From: Rhodococcus opacus
GTDB lineage: Bacteria; Actinomycetota; Actinomycetes; Mycobacteriales; Mycobacteriaceae
DNA: 64,000 nucleotides
Assembly: GCF_012396235.1 (NCBI RefSeq)
Contig: NZ_JAAXPA010000025.1
Span: forward strand, 1-64,000
Reading direction: 5' to 3'
Positions 42,079 through 51,852 of the stretch are shown here, piece after piece. The notes below the pieces were generated by a model. It saw nothing but the letters and a program-made list of their open reading frames with translations. It made no database searches and was not told the origin of the DNA. The position numbers and the translations under genes are program-made. Each line of letters begins with the position of its first letter. The stretch's first letter is position 1.

Positions 42079-43217
42079 CGGGGGAGTCCCAGTGCGGCGA
42101 GGACGGTGCCCAGTTTGGTTGTGGTCTCGGCGAGTTCGTCGTCCGGTTCGGAGGCAGCGACGATGCCGCCGCCGGCGTACGCCGTGACGGTGGTGCGGTC
42201 GGCGTCGATCTGCGCGCACCGGATGGTGACCATCCATTCGCCGTCACCGTCGGCGTCGGCCCAGCCCACGGCGCCGGCGTAGAAGCCGCGGTCGCCCTCG
42301 AGTTCGCCGATCAGTGCACGCGCGGCGTCGGTGGGGGTGCCGCACACGGCCGGGGTCGGGTGCACGGCGACGGCGAGGTCCAGTGCGGTCACCGAGCGGT
42401 CCCGCAGTCGTCCCGATACGGGTGTGCCGAGATGCCACAGTTGCGGTGTGCTGGTGAGTGTGGGCCGGTCGGGGATGTCGAGTTCGGTGCAGAACGGTTC
42501 GAGGCTCGCGCGCAGCGCGTCGACGACGAGGGCGTGTTCGCGCAGATTCTTCTCCGACGCCGCGAGGTTCTCCGCGGTCAGCCTGTCGATCTCGGGATCG
42601 GTGTGCCGGGGAGCGGATCCGGCGAGCGGATGGCAGGTCACGGTGTCGCCGCGGCGACGGATGAGCACCTCGGGACTCGAGCCGACGAGGTGCCGTCCCG
42701 ACCAGCCGGTGCCCGCGGCGCTCAGATCGACGCTGAAGCCGTTGCCGCCGAGGTCGTTCGCGACGAGTTGCGCGAGCAGTGCGTGCGGATGCAGCGGTTC
42801 GCCGGCGTGCAGGACGACCGATCGGGCGAGCACCACCTTGTGCAGTGCGGCCTCGGGCTCTCGCAGCAGGTGAATGGCGGCGGTGACCCGGGCGACGTGC
42901 TCGTCCTCCGGGGGAATCGACTCGCCGGCGCGTATGTGTGGAAGGGCCTGCCGACGAGGGGACCAGCTTCGCGGGTGATGACGCAGCGTCTGTGGTGCGA
43001 TCAGCGCGGCGGGATGTGACGGGTCGAAGGCGAGCGCGCCGACCACCGACGTCGCGGTGCCGCTCCGCAGGGCCGCGGCGGCGTCGCGGGCGGAGTCGTA
43101 ACCGGTGCGGATGCCGTCGGCGATCACGGTGCCGTGCGGGCGGGAGAGAACGAACGGCGCGCCCGGCGGGAGGTCCACCGAAGTCTCTGCGGACTCGGCA
43201 ACGGCCGTCGACTGCAT
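42075..43217 (-). CDS. dhbC: Isochorismate synthase
   Basis: 380-aa chorismate-binding enzyme of the EntC/DhbC/MenF group. Conserved blocks are KVVLARSVVL, GSSPEVLIRRRGD, CHPLAGSAPR, the acidic active-site region SEKNLREHALVVD, VHPTPAVCGTP and GFYAGAVGWADADGDGEWMV. Converts chorismate to isochorismate. First gene of the operon, with an iron box 70-88 bases upstream of its start; low-iron induction is expected. Confidence 0.92.
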   Translation of the reverse strand: MQSTAVAESAETSVDLPPGAPFVLSRPHGTVIADGIRTGYDSARDAAAALRSGTATSVVGALAFDPSHPAALIAPQTLRHHPRSWSPRRQALPHIRAGESIPPEDEHVARVTAAIHLLREPEAALHKVVLARSVVLHAGEPLHPHALLAQLVANDLGGNGFSVDLSAAGTGWSGRHLVGSSPEVLIRRRGDTVTCHPLAGSAPRHTDPEIDRLTAENLAASEKNLREHALVVDALRASLEPFCTELDIPDRPTLTSTPQLWHLGTPVSGRLRDRSVTALDLAVAVHPTPAVCGTPTDAARALIGELEGDRGFYAGAVGWADADGDGEWMVTIRCAQIDADRTTVTAYAGGGIVAASEPDDELAETTTKLGTVLAALGLPR

Positions 43218-43286
43218 ATGCGATCACCTTTCGTAGCGGACAACTGCGGTGCGCGTGGCGATGCGCACCGTCACGTTCAGACCATA

Positions 43287-43305
43287 TACGGTTAGCCTAA
43301 CCTTT
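43287..43305. promoter_or_regulatory. IdeR/DmdR-type iron box
   Basis: The 19 bases contain GGTTAGCCTAACC, the core of the actinobacterial iron box TWAGGTTAGSCTAACCTWA, with few departures at the ends. It lies upstream of isochorismate synthase, on the opposite side of the Lrp gene, and should repress the siderophore operon when iron is sufficient. Confidence 0.85.
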
Positions 43306-43479
43306 GGTGATTCAGCGTGTCCGCCTGCGGTTCTGGTGCGAGGCGTATTCCGTTGCAGACCAGCAGTTTCGAGTCACGACGCGCGGGCCCGATATCACCT
43401 GCGAACAGGTCTGGATTCTCGCCACCACCGACTGGCCTACCATCGCATGCACACGTTGCATGGAGGGCAGGCGGCTTCA

Positions 43480-44430
43480 ATGACCGAACGCAGGTTCTCG
43501 CTCGATCAGCGGATCGTCGCCGCCCTCCAGGTCGACGGGCGATGTTCCTGGAGCCGAATTGCCCAGGCGCTCGGCGAACCCGAGCGGAACGTGACCCGGC
43601 ACGGCATCGCGCTCCTCGAGTCCGGGCGGGTGGCGGTCACCGCCGTCGCGAACAGCGGCGGCACCGCGATCGTGCGCCTCCAGTGCTCCCCGGGAACGGT
43701 GCGGGTGGCGGCGAGCGCCCTCGCTCAGCGCAGCGACTGCATCTTCGTGTACATCCTCACCGGCACCGCCGACTGTGTGGCCGAGATCCACGTGTCCCGG
43801 GATCGCCTCCCGAAGCTCGTCATGGACGAACTGCCCGCGACGATGGGCGTCGTCCGAAGCTGGACCGACCCGGTGCTGCGGTACTTCCGCACGGTCCGCG
43901 AATGGGAGGCCGGGGTGTTGACCCCCGCCGAGAAGGACGCGATCGGCGGGGTGTCGCCTCCGGCGACCTTCCTCACGGACCTGGAACGCGGCACCCGGGA
44001 TCCCGTCGACCGGACGATCATCCGCGAGCTGATGCAGAACGGGCGGGTGGGCACCACGGCGCTCGCCCGGACCGCGGGTGTCTCCGAGGCGACGGCCCGG
44101 CGACGTGTCCAGTCGCTGCTCACCGAGGGTGCGATCAGCCTCCGGGTGGTGGTGGATCCTGCCCTGTTCGGGCTGCGTGCCGAGGCGATGCTGTTCATCA
44201 AGACCCAGCGCAACCGGATCGAACCGCTCGTGCGGGGGATGCTCGAGATGCCGTACGTGCGGTACGCCGCCGGCACGGCGGGCGAGTACCAGGTGGTCGC
44301 GAACATCGCCGCGCCGGACGAGTCGGTGCTCTACGACTACATCACGACCGCGCCGTGGGTGGCGGACGCGGCGGCCCTGGAAACCAACATGGTGGTGCAG
44401 GCGGTCAAACGCAGCGGACGGACAATGTGA
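43480..44430 (+). CDS. Lrp/AsnC family regulator with duplicated domains
   Basis: 316 aa, twice the usual Lrp length. Two AsnC helix-turn-helix units (about residues 5-55, and about 170-220 with DRTIIRELMQNGRVGTTALA) each precede an alpha-beta RAM-like sensor domain. The tandem form would act as a pseudo-dimer. ATG 43480 is chosen because the domain starts there; ATG 43447 is in frame. It lies upstream of the DUF3311/symporter/amidase operon and probably regulates it. Confidence 0.85.
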   Translation: MTERRFSLDQRIVAALQVDGRCSWSRIAQALGEPERNVTRHGIALLESGRVAVTAVANSGGTAIVRLQCSPGTVRVAASALAQRSDCIFVYILTGTADCVAEIHVSRDRLPKLVMDELPATMGVVRSWTDPVLRYFRTVREWEAGVLTPAEKDAIGGVSPPATFLTDLERGTRDPVDRTIIRELMQNGRVGTTALARTAGVSEATARRRVQSLLTEGAISLRVVVDPALFGLRAEAMLFIKTQRNRIEPLVRGMLEMPYVRYAAGTAGEYQVVANIAAPDESVLYDYITTAPWVADAAALETNMVVQAVKRSGRTM

Positions 44431-44581
44431 CGGATTTCGACATCGGACCGCCCCTCCGGCGCGCCTGATTGCGATCTCCGACATGCTGGTGGCCGATTTC
44501 GCCGAACCTCGTACAGCGGTTGAGTGCTGTGATCCGCACCACGCATGCTTCCTCTACTCCCCGGATGGAAGAAGGAACAGC

Positions 44582-44857
44582 ATGCAACGAGACGCCATTC
44601 TCGGGGCGATCGAGGATTCGCCGCAGCGCCGCTGGCTGCTGCTCGTCCCGGTCGCCCCGGTGCTCGCACTCGTCACCGCCGTGTGGCTGCCGTTTGTGAA
44701 CACGGCCGATCTGTGGCTGGGGATGCCCCGGCTGCTCGTCTGGTGCTCGGCCTGGGTGCTCCTGCTGCTGCCCGCGCTGGCGGCGGTGGAGTTCGGCCTC
44801 GTCCGGCCGCACGAGGAGCGGAGCGACGACCTCCAGCTCGAGGAGGCGACGCTATGA
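44582..44857 (+). CDS. DUF3311 small membrane protein, symporter partner
   Basis: 91 aa with two hydrophobic segments (RRWLLLVPVAPVLALVTAVW and LVWCSAWVLLLLPALAAVEF). DUF3311 proteins are encoded next to sodium:solute symporters and resemble the small subunits YhdT or DUF485 beside PanF or ActP. Its stop overlaps the symporter start (ATGA), in keeping with a two-part transporter. Confidence 0.85.
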   Translation: MQRDAILGAIEDSPQRRWLLLVPVAPVLALVTAVWLPFVNTADLWLGMPRLLVWCSAWVLLLLPALAAVEFGLVRPHEERSDDLQLEEATL

Positions 44858-46326
44858 CGAACTCAGCTCTGTGGATCACGCTGGCCGGCATGATCGGATT
44901 GGCCGTGATCGCGGTCGGTGGACGCCGGAAACGCGCTCAGAACCTGAGTGAGTGGACGGTCGGCAAACGGAACTTCGGTGTGGTCACCAGTTTCTTCCTG
45001 CAGGCCGGTGAATCGTTCACCACGTTCACGTTCCTCGGTGTCGCCGGTATCGCGTTCACCGCGGGCATCGGCGCCACCTACGCCATCCCGTACATCCCGC
45101 TCGGCTACGTGGCCCTGTATTTCATCGGACCGCGAATCTGGAAACTCAGCAAGGACCGCGGATACATCACCCAGGCCGACTTCTTCGCGGACCGGTACCG
45201 CAGCCCGCTCCTCGGCCGGCTGGTCGCCCTGTGCGGCATCATCTTCCTGCTGCCGTACCTGCAGTTGCAGATCACCGGCCTCGGCCTGATCGTCCGACTC
45301 GTCACGGGCAGCGCGAGTTCGGGCACTCTGAGCATGATCGTCGCGACCGTCCTCGTCGTCGGGTTCGTGCTGTGGGCCGGCATTCACGGCCTCGCGCGCA
45401 CCGCCTATGTCAAGGACGTCCTGATCCTGCTCGCCGTCGTGGTGCTGTCGATCGTGATCCCGTTGCACTTCGCCGGTGGCATCGGCGACGTGTTCGGCCA
45501 GATCGCCCAGACCCACAGCGAGATGCTGACCGTGAACCCCGGTGACTACGACAAGGTCTGGTGGACCACGAGCCTGCTGATCTCCGCGATCGGCTGCGGG
45601 TTCCTCACCACCCCGCACCTCTGGCCGCCGCTGCTGGCCGCAAAGAACGGTCGAGTGATCCGCTCCAACAACACTTTTCTGCCGATGTACCAGGTGGTCA
45701 TGATTCTTCCGATCATGCTGGGCTTCGTCGGGATCCTCGCACTGAATCCCAATACCAGCAGTAACGCCGTCCTGCTCACGCTGGCCGGGGGAGCGCTGCC
45801 GAACTGGGCGCTCGGACTGATCGCGATCGCCGCGGCCTCCGCCGCGATGCTGCCTGCCGGCGCCATCTGCATCGGCATCTCGACGCTGGCGTCGCACAAC
45901 CTGGTGAAGATCGAAAGCGAGCGCACGAAGCTTCGGTTCAACCACCTGGTCGTGATCGCCGCTGCCACCATGGCCCTCGTGCTCGGCCTGACGCGCCCCG
46001 ATCTGCTGGCCAACCTGTTGCTGCTCACGTTCGGTGGTCTCAGCCAGCTCGCCCCCGGTCTGGCGCTGGCTCTGCCCGAGAAGCCGTTGCTCGCCAAGCA
46101 ATCCGTGTTCGCCGGTCTCGTCGTGGGAATGCTCACCGTCATCGTGATGACCGTCTTCGAACTGAACCTCGCCAACATCGACGCCGGCATCTGCGGCCTG
46201 GTCCTCAACCTCGCGGTGATCGCCGTCGTGGAGGCCGTCGTCCGCGCCACCCGTCCCCGCACCCCGGCCCCCGCGTCGTCGGAAGACCTTCCCGCCACCA
46301 CCCCGATCCTGGAGACCTCGAAATGA
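44854..46326 (+). CDS. Sodium:solute symporter (SSS family)
   Basis: 490 aa, about thirteen membrane segments. The start GKRNFGVVTSFFLQAGESFT and the following PYIPLGYVALYFIGPRIWKL are typical of the SSS family, as are the paired serines in helix 9 (AAASAAMLPAGAICIGIST). Solute unknown; the coupled amidase suggests a compound with an amide bond. ATG 44854, with AGGAGG upstream at 44841-44846. Confidence 0.9.
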   Translation: MTNSALWITLAGMIGLAVIAVGGRRKRAQNLSEWTVGKRNFGVVTSFFLQAGESFTTFTFLGVAGIAFTAGIGATYAIPYIPLGYVALYFIGPRIWKLSKDRGYITQADFFADRYRSPLLGRLVALCGIIFLLPYLQLQITGLGLIVRLVTGSASSGTLSMIVATVLVVGFVLWAGIHGLARTAYVKDVLILLAVVVLSIVIPLHFAGGIGDVFGQIAQTHSEMLTVNPGDYDKVWWTTSLLISAIGCGFLTTPHLWPPLLAAKNGRVIRSNNTFLPMYQVVMILPIMLGFVGILALNPNTSSNAVLLTLAGGALPNWALGLIAIAAASAAMLPAGAICIGISTLASHNLVKIESERTKLRFNHLVVIAAATMALVLGLTRPDLLANLLLLTFGGLSQLAPGLALALPEKPLLAKQSVFAGLVVGMLTVIVMTVFELNLANIDAGICGLVLNLAVIAVVEAVVRATRPRTPAPASSEDLPATTPILETSK

Positions 46327-47756
46327 CCATCGATCACTACTCGACCGCGCGAGAGATGCTCGCCGCACTCCGTCGCAAGGACATCTCGGCCCGCGAGCTG
46401 CTCGACCTGCACACGGACCGGATCGCGCGGGTGAATCCGACGGTCAACGCGCTCGTCAGCCTCGACCTGGACCGCGCGCACTCCACCGCTGCCGCCGCCG
46501 ACGCACAGACCGCCGCCGGAACCCCGGTGGGGCCGCTGCACGGACTGCCGTTCGCGTTCAAGGACACTCACGACGTCGCCGGTTTCCCCACCGTCGCCGG
46601 CTCGCCGCTCCTCGTCGACAACGTGCCCGAGACCAGTGAGCTGATCGCCGAACGCGTCATCGCGGCCGGCGCCGTCACGATCGGCAAGTCCAACGTCCCC
46701 GAATTCGCAGCCGGCTCGCACACGTTCAACCCCGTCTTCGGGACCACCACCAACCCGTACGACCCCACCAAGAGTGCGGGTGGCTCGAGCGGCGGCGCCG
46801 CGTCCGCGCTCGGCGCGGGACTCGTCGCGCTCGCCGACGGCAGCGACATGGGCGGTTCGCTGCGCAACCCGGCGTCGTTCTGCAACGTCGTCGGATTGCG
46901 CCCCACTCCGGGCCGTGTGCCGTGCTGGCCGAACAGCGCGCCCTGGGACGCACTCGTGACGCAGGGACCGATGGCCCGGAACGTCGACGACCTGGAACTG
47001 CTGCTATCGGTGATCTCCGGACCCGACGCGCGCATCCGCAGTTCGCTCAGCGCCGATGCCCTCGCGCCGCGTCTCGGTGTCGCCGGCCTGCAGGGTCTGC
47101 GCGTCGCGGTGTCCGCGGATCTGAACGGCATCTTCCCCGTGGATGCGCCGGTCCGCGAGATCCACGACCGGCAGTCCTCGATCTTCGCCGCCGCGGGTGC
47201 GGTGGTGGCCGAGGACGCACCGTCGATTCCCGACGCCGAGTGGGTGTTCCGCACCCTGCGGGCGTGGCGGTTCAAGATCGACCTCGGTGACCGCGCCGAC
47301 GCCACCCCCGAACTGCTGAAGCCGTCGCTGCTCGACAACATCCGGCAGGCAGACCGGCTCTCCGCCGACGACGTCGCGAAAGCCATGGTGGCGCAGGCGG
47401 AGATCCAGCATCGCGCCGTCGAATTCTTCACCCACCACGACATCCTGGTGATGCCCGTGTCGCAGGTGCTCCCGTTCGACGCCGAACTCGAGTACCCGGC
47501 AGCGGTCGACGGCCGTCGCTGCGACGACTACCTCGACTGGATGACGTCGGCGTTGACCGTGACGGTGCTGGGTTGCCCCGCGATCTCCGTTCCCGCCGGA
47601 TTCAGCGCCGACGGTCTGCCGGTCGGCGTGCAGATCGTCGCGGCCCCGGGCAACGACCTGTTCCTGCTCGACGTGGCACGGGCCTACGAGCAGCTGAACC
47701 CCGTCGGAGCCACACGCCCGCACCTCCTCGAGAGGGCGGCAGCGTCTACTTCGTGA
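46323..47756 (+). CDS. Amidase signature family hydrolase
   Basis: 477 aa. The Ser-cisSer-Lys triad is visible: lysine in FAFKDTHD, the glycine/serine-rich AGGSSGGAASALGAG and the nucleophile serine in GSDMGGSLRNPAS. Members cleave amides, ureides or carbamates. Coupled to the symporter by ATGA, so uptake and hydrolysis of one substrate are likely co-regulated by the Lrp-type protein. The 3' end overlaps the convergent pyruvate kinase gene slightly. Confidence 0.9.
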   Translation: MTIDHYSTAREMLAALRRKDISARELLDLHTDRIARVNPTVNALVSLDLDRAHSTAAAADAQTAAGTPVGPLHGLPFAFKDTHDVAGFPTVAGSPLLVDNVPETSELIAERVIAAGAVTIGKSNVPEFAAGSHTFNPVFGTTTNPYDPTKSAGGSSGGAASALGAGLVALADGSDMGGSLRNPASFCNVVGLRPTPGRVPCWPNSAPWDALVTQGPMARNVDDLELLLSVISGPDARIRSSLSADALAPRLGVAGLQGLRVAVSADLNGIFPVDAPVREIHDRQSSIFAAAGAVVAEDAPSIPDAEWVFRTLRAWRFKIDLGDRADATPELLKPSLLDNIRQADRLSADDVAKAMVAQAEIQHRAVEFFTHHDILVMPVSQVLPFDAELEYPAAVDGRRCDDYLDWMTSALTVTVLGCPAISVPAGFSADGLPVGVQIVAAPGNDLFLLDVARAYEQLNPVGATRPHLLERAAASTS

Positions 47757-49224
47757 AGTCGTTCTCGCCGATGCGGTGGAGGTGGATGAGGTTGGTGGAT
47801 CCGACGGTGTGCGGGGGGTGAGCCGGCGACGATGACGACGAGGTCGCCGCGCCGGTAGGCACCCAGTCGGAGGAGGGCGGTGTCGACCTGGCGGATCATC
47901 TCGTCGGTCGATTCCACCGGGTCGACGAGGAAGGTTTCGGTGCCCCAGGTGAGGGCGAGTTCGTTGCGCACCTGGGGTACCGGGGTGAAGGCCAGCAGTG
48001 GCAGCGGGGTGTGGCGCCGGGCGAGTCGTCGCACGGTGTCCCCGGACTGGGTGAACGCGACCAGCGCGGTGGCGTTCAGGCGTTCGCCGATGTCGCGGGC
48101 GGCGAACGAGAGAACCCCGCCGTGGGTGCGGGGAGTGTGGGTCAGGGCGGGGACGGTGGTGGATTGGTGTTCGACGGCGGAGAGGATCCGCGCCATCGTC
48201 GCGACCGTCTCGGTCGGGTAGGCACCGACGGAGGTTTCACCGGACAGCATCACCGCGTCGGCGCCGTCGAGGACCGCGTTGGCCACATCCGACGCCTCGG
48301 CCCGGGTGGGCCGGGAGTTGTCGATCATCGACTCGAGCATCTGCGTGGCCACGATCACCGGTCGAGCGTTCTCCCGGGCGATCTGCACGATGCGTTTCTG
48401 TACCAGCGGCACCTGCTCGAGGGGGACTTCGACGCCGAGGTCGCCGCGCGCGACCATGACCGCGTCGAAGGCCCGCACGATCGCCTCGATGTCGTCGACG
48501 GCTTCGGGTTTTTCGATCTTCGCGATCACCGGGACCCGGCGGCCGATCCGGTCCATCACCTCGTGGACGCGGTCGATGTCGGTGGGGGCGCGCACGAACG
48601 ACAGGGCGATCAGGTCGACCCCGAGGCGTAGGGCGAATTCGAGGTCGTCGATGTCCTTGTCGGACAGGGCGGGGACAGAGACGTTCATCCCGGGCAGAGA
48701 TACGCCCTTGTTGTTGCTGATCGGGCCGCCCTCGGTCACCCGGCACACCACGTCGTTGCGGTCGACGGCGATCACGGTCAGCGCGATCTTGCCGTCGTCG
48801 ACCAGCAGTCGGTCACCGGCGCGTGCGTCCTGGGCGAGGTGGGTGTAGGTGGTCGAGACCCGGTCGTGGGTGCCCGCGCAGTCCTCGACGGTGATCCGGA
48901 CCTGTTCGCCGGTCGCCCACACGGTCGCGCCGTCGGTGAAGCGGCCGAGGCGGATCTTCGGTCCCTGCAGGTCCGCGAGGATTCCGACAGCTCGGCCGGT
49001 GCTGTCGGCTGCGGCGCGGACGCGCCGGTAGTTGGCCTCGTGGTCGGTGTGGTCGCCGTGACTGAAATTCAGTCGGGCGATGTCCATCCCGGTTTCGACG
49101 AGACTGCGGGTGCGTTCGTCCGTGGCGGTGGCGGGCCCGAGCGTGCAGACGATCTTCGCCCGGCGAGGCGACAGCAGCGACGCCGAGTCGACATCGGCAG
49201 CGAGTGGATGTCGGTGAGAGTCAT
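47746..49224 (-). CDS. pyk: Pyruvate kinase, reading frame apparently shifted near both ends
   Basis: The central about 465 residues are an intact pyruvate kinase: RRAKIVCTLGPAT, NFSHGDH, GPKIRLG, the catalytic KIEKPEAVDDIEAI, MVARGDLGVEVP and MLESM with SGETSVGAYP. At the 3' end the natural finish, VGSTNLIHLHRIGENDFTK plus stop at 47746, is in another frame; removing one base from the six-G run at 47813-47818 joins them. Unshifted, the frame runs on to 47684 inside the amidase gene. At the 5' end ATG 49224, which overlaps the glycerate kinase stop, is out of frame by one base; GTG 49267 is the only in-frame start. The gene completes a tartrate-to-pyruvate operon. Confidence 0.75.
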
Positions 49225-50351
49225 CGTGGTCCTTCGTTGTGCAGAAGCGAGCCCCGGCCGATGTCACGCCCGATGCGGGTGAGGAGTTCGCCGGTCAGCT
49301 CCGGGTCGGCGGCGGTGTTCCGGTCGGTGTAGTCGCCGAGGGAATGGATGTACCCGAAACCGGCAGGAGCCCAATACTTCCGGGACAGAGTGCTACGGCC
49401 GGCGACGGCGATCACCGGGACCGGATGGGCGCGGCGGGCCAGGACCGCGAGCAGTTTGCCGTGTTCGGTCTGCTCGTCGATGCTGCCCTCGCCGGTGATC
49501 ACCAGGTTCATTCCTGCGAGACAGCCGTCGAAATCGAGTAGGTCGAGGAAGTAATCGGCGCCGGAGACCATGCGCGCGCCGAGCAGCATGGCGGCGAATC
49601 CGATCCCACCGGCACTGCCGGCGCCGGGGGAGTCGGCCACCGCACGCGCCTGAGGGTAGCCGCTGCGGGTGAACACCTCGACGAGGTTGTCGAGGCCGGA
49701 GTCGAGGTAGCGCACGTCCGCTTCGGTGGCGCCTTTCTGCGGGCCGTACACGGCGGCGGCGCCGTGCGGTCCGGTCAGCGGGTTGGTGACGTCGCCGGCG
49801 ATCACGATCTCGATTCCGGACAGGTTCACCGCGCGGGAGGAATCGATCGTCGCGACCTCGGGAAGGGTTCGCCCGCACGCCCGCAGGGGTCGTCCCGTGC
49901 TGTCGGAGAAGGTGAACCCGAGGGCGGCGAGCATCCCCGTTCCGCCGTCGGTACCGGCGCTGCCGCCGAGGGCGAGGACGAGGCGGCGCGGGTGGTGGCG
50001 GCGGGCGTGCCCGATGGCCTGGCCGAATCCGAGGCTGGAGGCGTCGAGGGGAGCGGTGCGCCCGCTGGGGAGGGTGGCCAGTCCGCAAGTGTTGGCGACT
50101 TCGACCACCGCGGTGGTGCCGTTGACGGCGATGCGTCCGCGCTGGGGTGTTCCCCTTGCGCCGGCGACCGTGACGGGGTGCGGAGTGAATCCGACCGCCA
50201 CCGCCGCGTCGACGCTGCCGTCGCCTCCGTCGGCGAGAGGAAGTCGCCTGCTGTCGATTCCCGCCGAAGCGAGGCCGGCCGAGAGATGTTCGGCGACAGC
50301 TGCTGCGGAGAGCGAGCCCTTGAACTTGTCCGGGGCAACCAGAACCCTCAT
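49221..50351 (-). CDS. Glycerate 2-kinase
   Basis: 376-aa GarK/GlxK-type enzyme that phosphorylates D-glycerate to 2-phosphoglycerate. Landmarks are APDKFKGSLSA, LADGGDGSVDA, ALGGSAGTDGGTGML, GDVTNPLTGPHGAA and TGEGSIDEQT. In the operon it takes over the glycerate produced by the tartrate dehydrogenase. Its stop overlaps an ATG of the pyruvate kinase reading (ATGA). Confidence 0.92.
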   Translation of the reverse strand: MRVLVAPDKFKGSLSAAAVAEHLSAGLASAGIDSRRLPLADGGDGSVDAAVAVGFTPHPVTVAGARGTPQRGRIAVNGTTAVVEVANTCGLATLPSGRTAPLDASSLGFGQAIGHARRHHPRRLVLALGGSAGTDGGTGMLAALGFTFSDSTGRPLRACGRTLPEVATIDSSRAVNLSGIEIVIAGDVTNPLTGPHGAAAVYGPQKGATEADVRYLDSGLDNLVEVFTRSGYPQARAVADSPGAGSAGGIGFAAMLLGARMVSGADYFLDLLDFDGCLAGMNLVITGEGSIDEQTEHGKLLAVLARRAHPVPVIAVAGRSTLSRKYWAPAGFGYIHSLGDYTDRNTAADPELTGELLTRIGRDIGRGSLLHNEGPR

Positions 50352-50385
50352 CGGCCTTCCTTTCTCGTGTGCAGTGCGGATGCGG

Positions 50386-51852
50386 TCATCGCTGGGTGGA
50401 GTGCGCGGGCGTCGTCGCCGCGGGGTCGAGCCGTTCGTGGTCGATGTGGACAGCGTCCGGTTCCTCGATCATGTGGTGGTGCTTGTCTCGTGGTTCCTGT
50501 TCCAGGATCTCCATGTCGAAGTCGTTCTCGACGTCACCGTCGGGTGGGGGAAGGACTTCGCCGGAGAAGACGCGGCGGGCACGGTCGACGTCGAGTTCGT
50601 GGTTCCATTTGGCGACGAACAGGGTGGCGACGGCGTTGCCGATGAAGTTCACCAGGGCGCGGCATTCGGACATGAACTTGTCGATACCGAAGATGAGCAT
50701 GATGCCGGCCGCGGGGATGGTGCCAAGGGTGCTCAATGTTGCTGTCAGCGCGATGAACCCGCCTCCGGCGACACCTGCGGCCCCCTTGGAGGTGAGGAGC
50801 ATGACGCCGAGGAGGCCGAGCTGCTGCGGAATCGTCAGGTCGGTGTTGGTGGCCTGCGCGATGTACAGCGCGGCGAGCGAGAGGTAGATGGCTGCCCCGT
50901 CGAGGTTGAAACTGTAGCCGGTGGGCACGACGAGACCGACGGTGGTCTTCTTGACGCCGGCGTACTCCAGCTTGCGCATCAGACCGGGCAGCGCGGGCTC
51001 GGCAGTGGAGGTGCCGAGAATGAGCAGGAGTTCTTCCTTGAAGAAGCCGAGCATCCGGAAGATGTTGAGCCGCAGGTACGCCATGACCGATCCGAGGACC
51101 ACGAAGACGAAGAACGCGGACGTGACGTAGAACAGCAGGATCAGGCTGCCGAGGCTGGTGAGGGTGGAGACACCGTACTTGCCGATGGCGAAGGCCATGG
51201 CGCCGAACGCACCGAGGGGTGCGAGCTTCATGATGAAGCTCAGGACCTTGAAGACCACCGCGGTGAGGCGTTCGACGGCATCCCGGATCGGTGCGGCGAT
51301 CTGGCCCACCGCGTTGATGGCGACACCGAAGATGACGGCGAGGAAGATGACCTGGAGGATGTCACCCTCGACGAACGGGCCGAACACGCTGTCCGGGACC
51401 AGGTGGGTGATGAACTCCCACCACTGCTTCTCTTCACCGGTCTGAATCAGTTTGTTGGCGGAGTCGGTCGTTTCCAGCGAGGCGGCGTCGGCATTCACCC
51501 CGTCGCCGAGGCGGAAGACGTTGATCGCGACGAGACCGGTGAGCAGCGCGAGGATGGTCCCGACCTGGAAGTAGGTCAGCGCCTTGATTCCCGTCAGCCC
51601 GACCTTCTTCAGATCCGCGACACTCGCGATGCCGCCGACGATCGTCAGGAACACGATCGGGCAGATCAGCATCTTCATCGCGGTGATGAAGGTGGTGCCG
51701 ATCGGCTCCATCGCCTCGCCGGTGTCCGGCCAGAGCCACCCGACCAGGATGCCGAGCACGATCGCGATGAGAACCCAGAAGTACAGTTGCCTGTACCAAG
51801 GTTTCTTCACAGTCGCCGGTTGGTAACTCGCTGCGCTGCTTGGTGTTTCCAT
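50386..51852 (-). CDS. DctA-type dicarboxylate/cation symporter
   Basis: 488 aa. DAACS family signatures are the serine-rich reentrant loop region LLILGTSTAEPALPGL, TGYSFNLDGAAIYLSLAALY, TSKGAAGVAGGGFIALTATL and the last-helix NFIGNAVATLFVAKW. It imports C4 dicarboxylates with H+ or Na+; tartrate is the likely substrate here. The C-terminal tail is long and acidic with an HHH stretch. ATG 51852 follows GAGGTGA; GTG 51861 is less likely. Confidence 0.9.
   Translation of the reverse strand: METPSSAASYQPATVKKPWYRQLYFWVLIAIVLGILVGWLWPDTGEAMEPIGTTFITAMKMLICPIVFLTIVGGIASVADLKKVGLTGIKALTYFQVGTILALLTGLVAINVFRLGDGVNADAASLETTDSANKLIQTGEEKQWWEFITHLVPDSVFGPFVEGDILQVIFLAVIFGVAINAVGQIAAPIRDAVERLTAVVFKVLSFIMKLAPLGAFGAMAFAIGKYGVSTLTSLGSLILLFYVTSAFFVFVVLGSVMAYLRLNIFRMLGFFKEELLLILGTSTAEPALPGLMRKLEYAGVKKTTVGLVVPTGYSFNLDGAAIYLSLAALYIAQATNTDLTIPQQLGLLGVMLLTSKGAAGVAGGGFIALTATLSTLGTIPAAGIMLIFGIDKFMSECRALVNFIGNAVATLFVAKWNHELDVDRARRVFSGEVLPPPDGDVENDFDMEILEQEPRDKHHHMIEEPDAVHIDHERLDPAATTPAHSTQR

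Noticed and set aside
40528..43019. 584- and 318-aa rightward frames over the dhb operon
   Set aside because: Antisense to three enzymes with intact catalytic motifs; no family features.
44863..46368. 501-aa leftward frame over the sodium symporter
   Set aside because: Rich in D, H, Q, R and E as expected opposite membrane-protein codons; not a gene.
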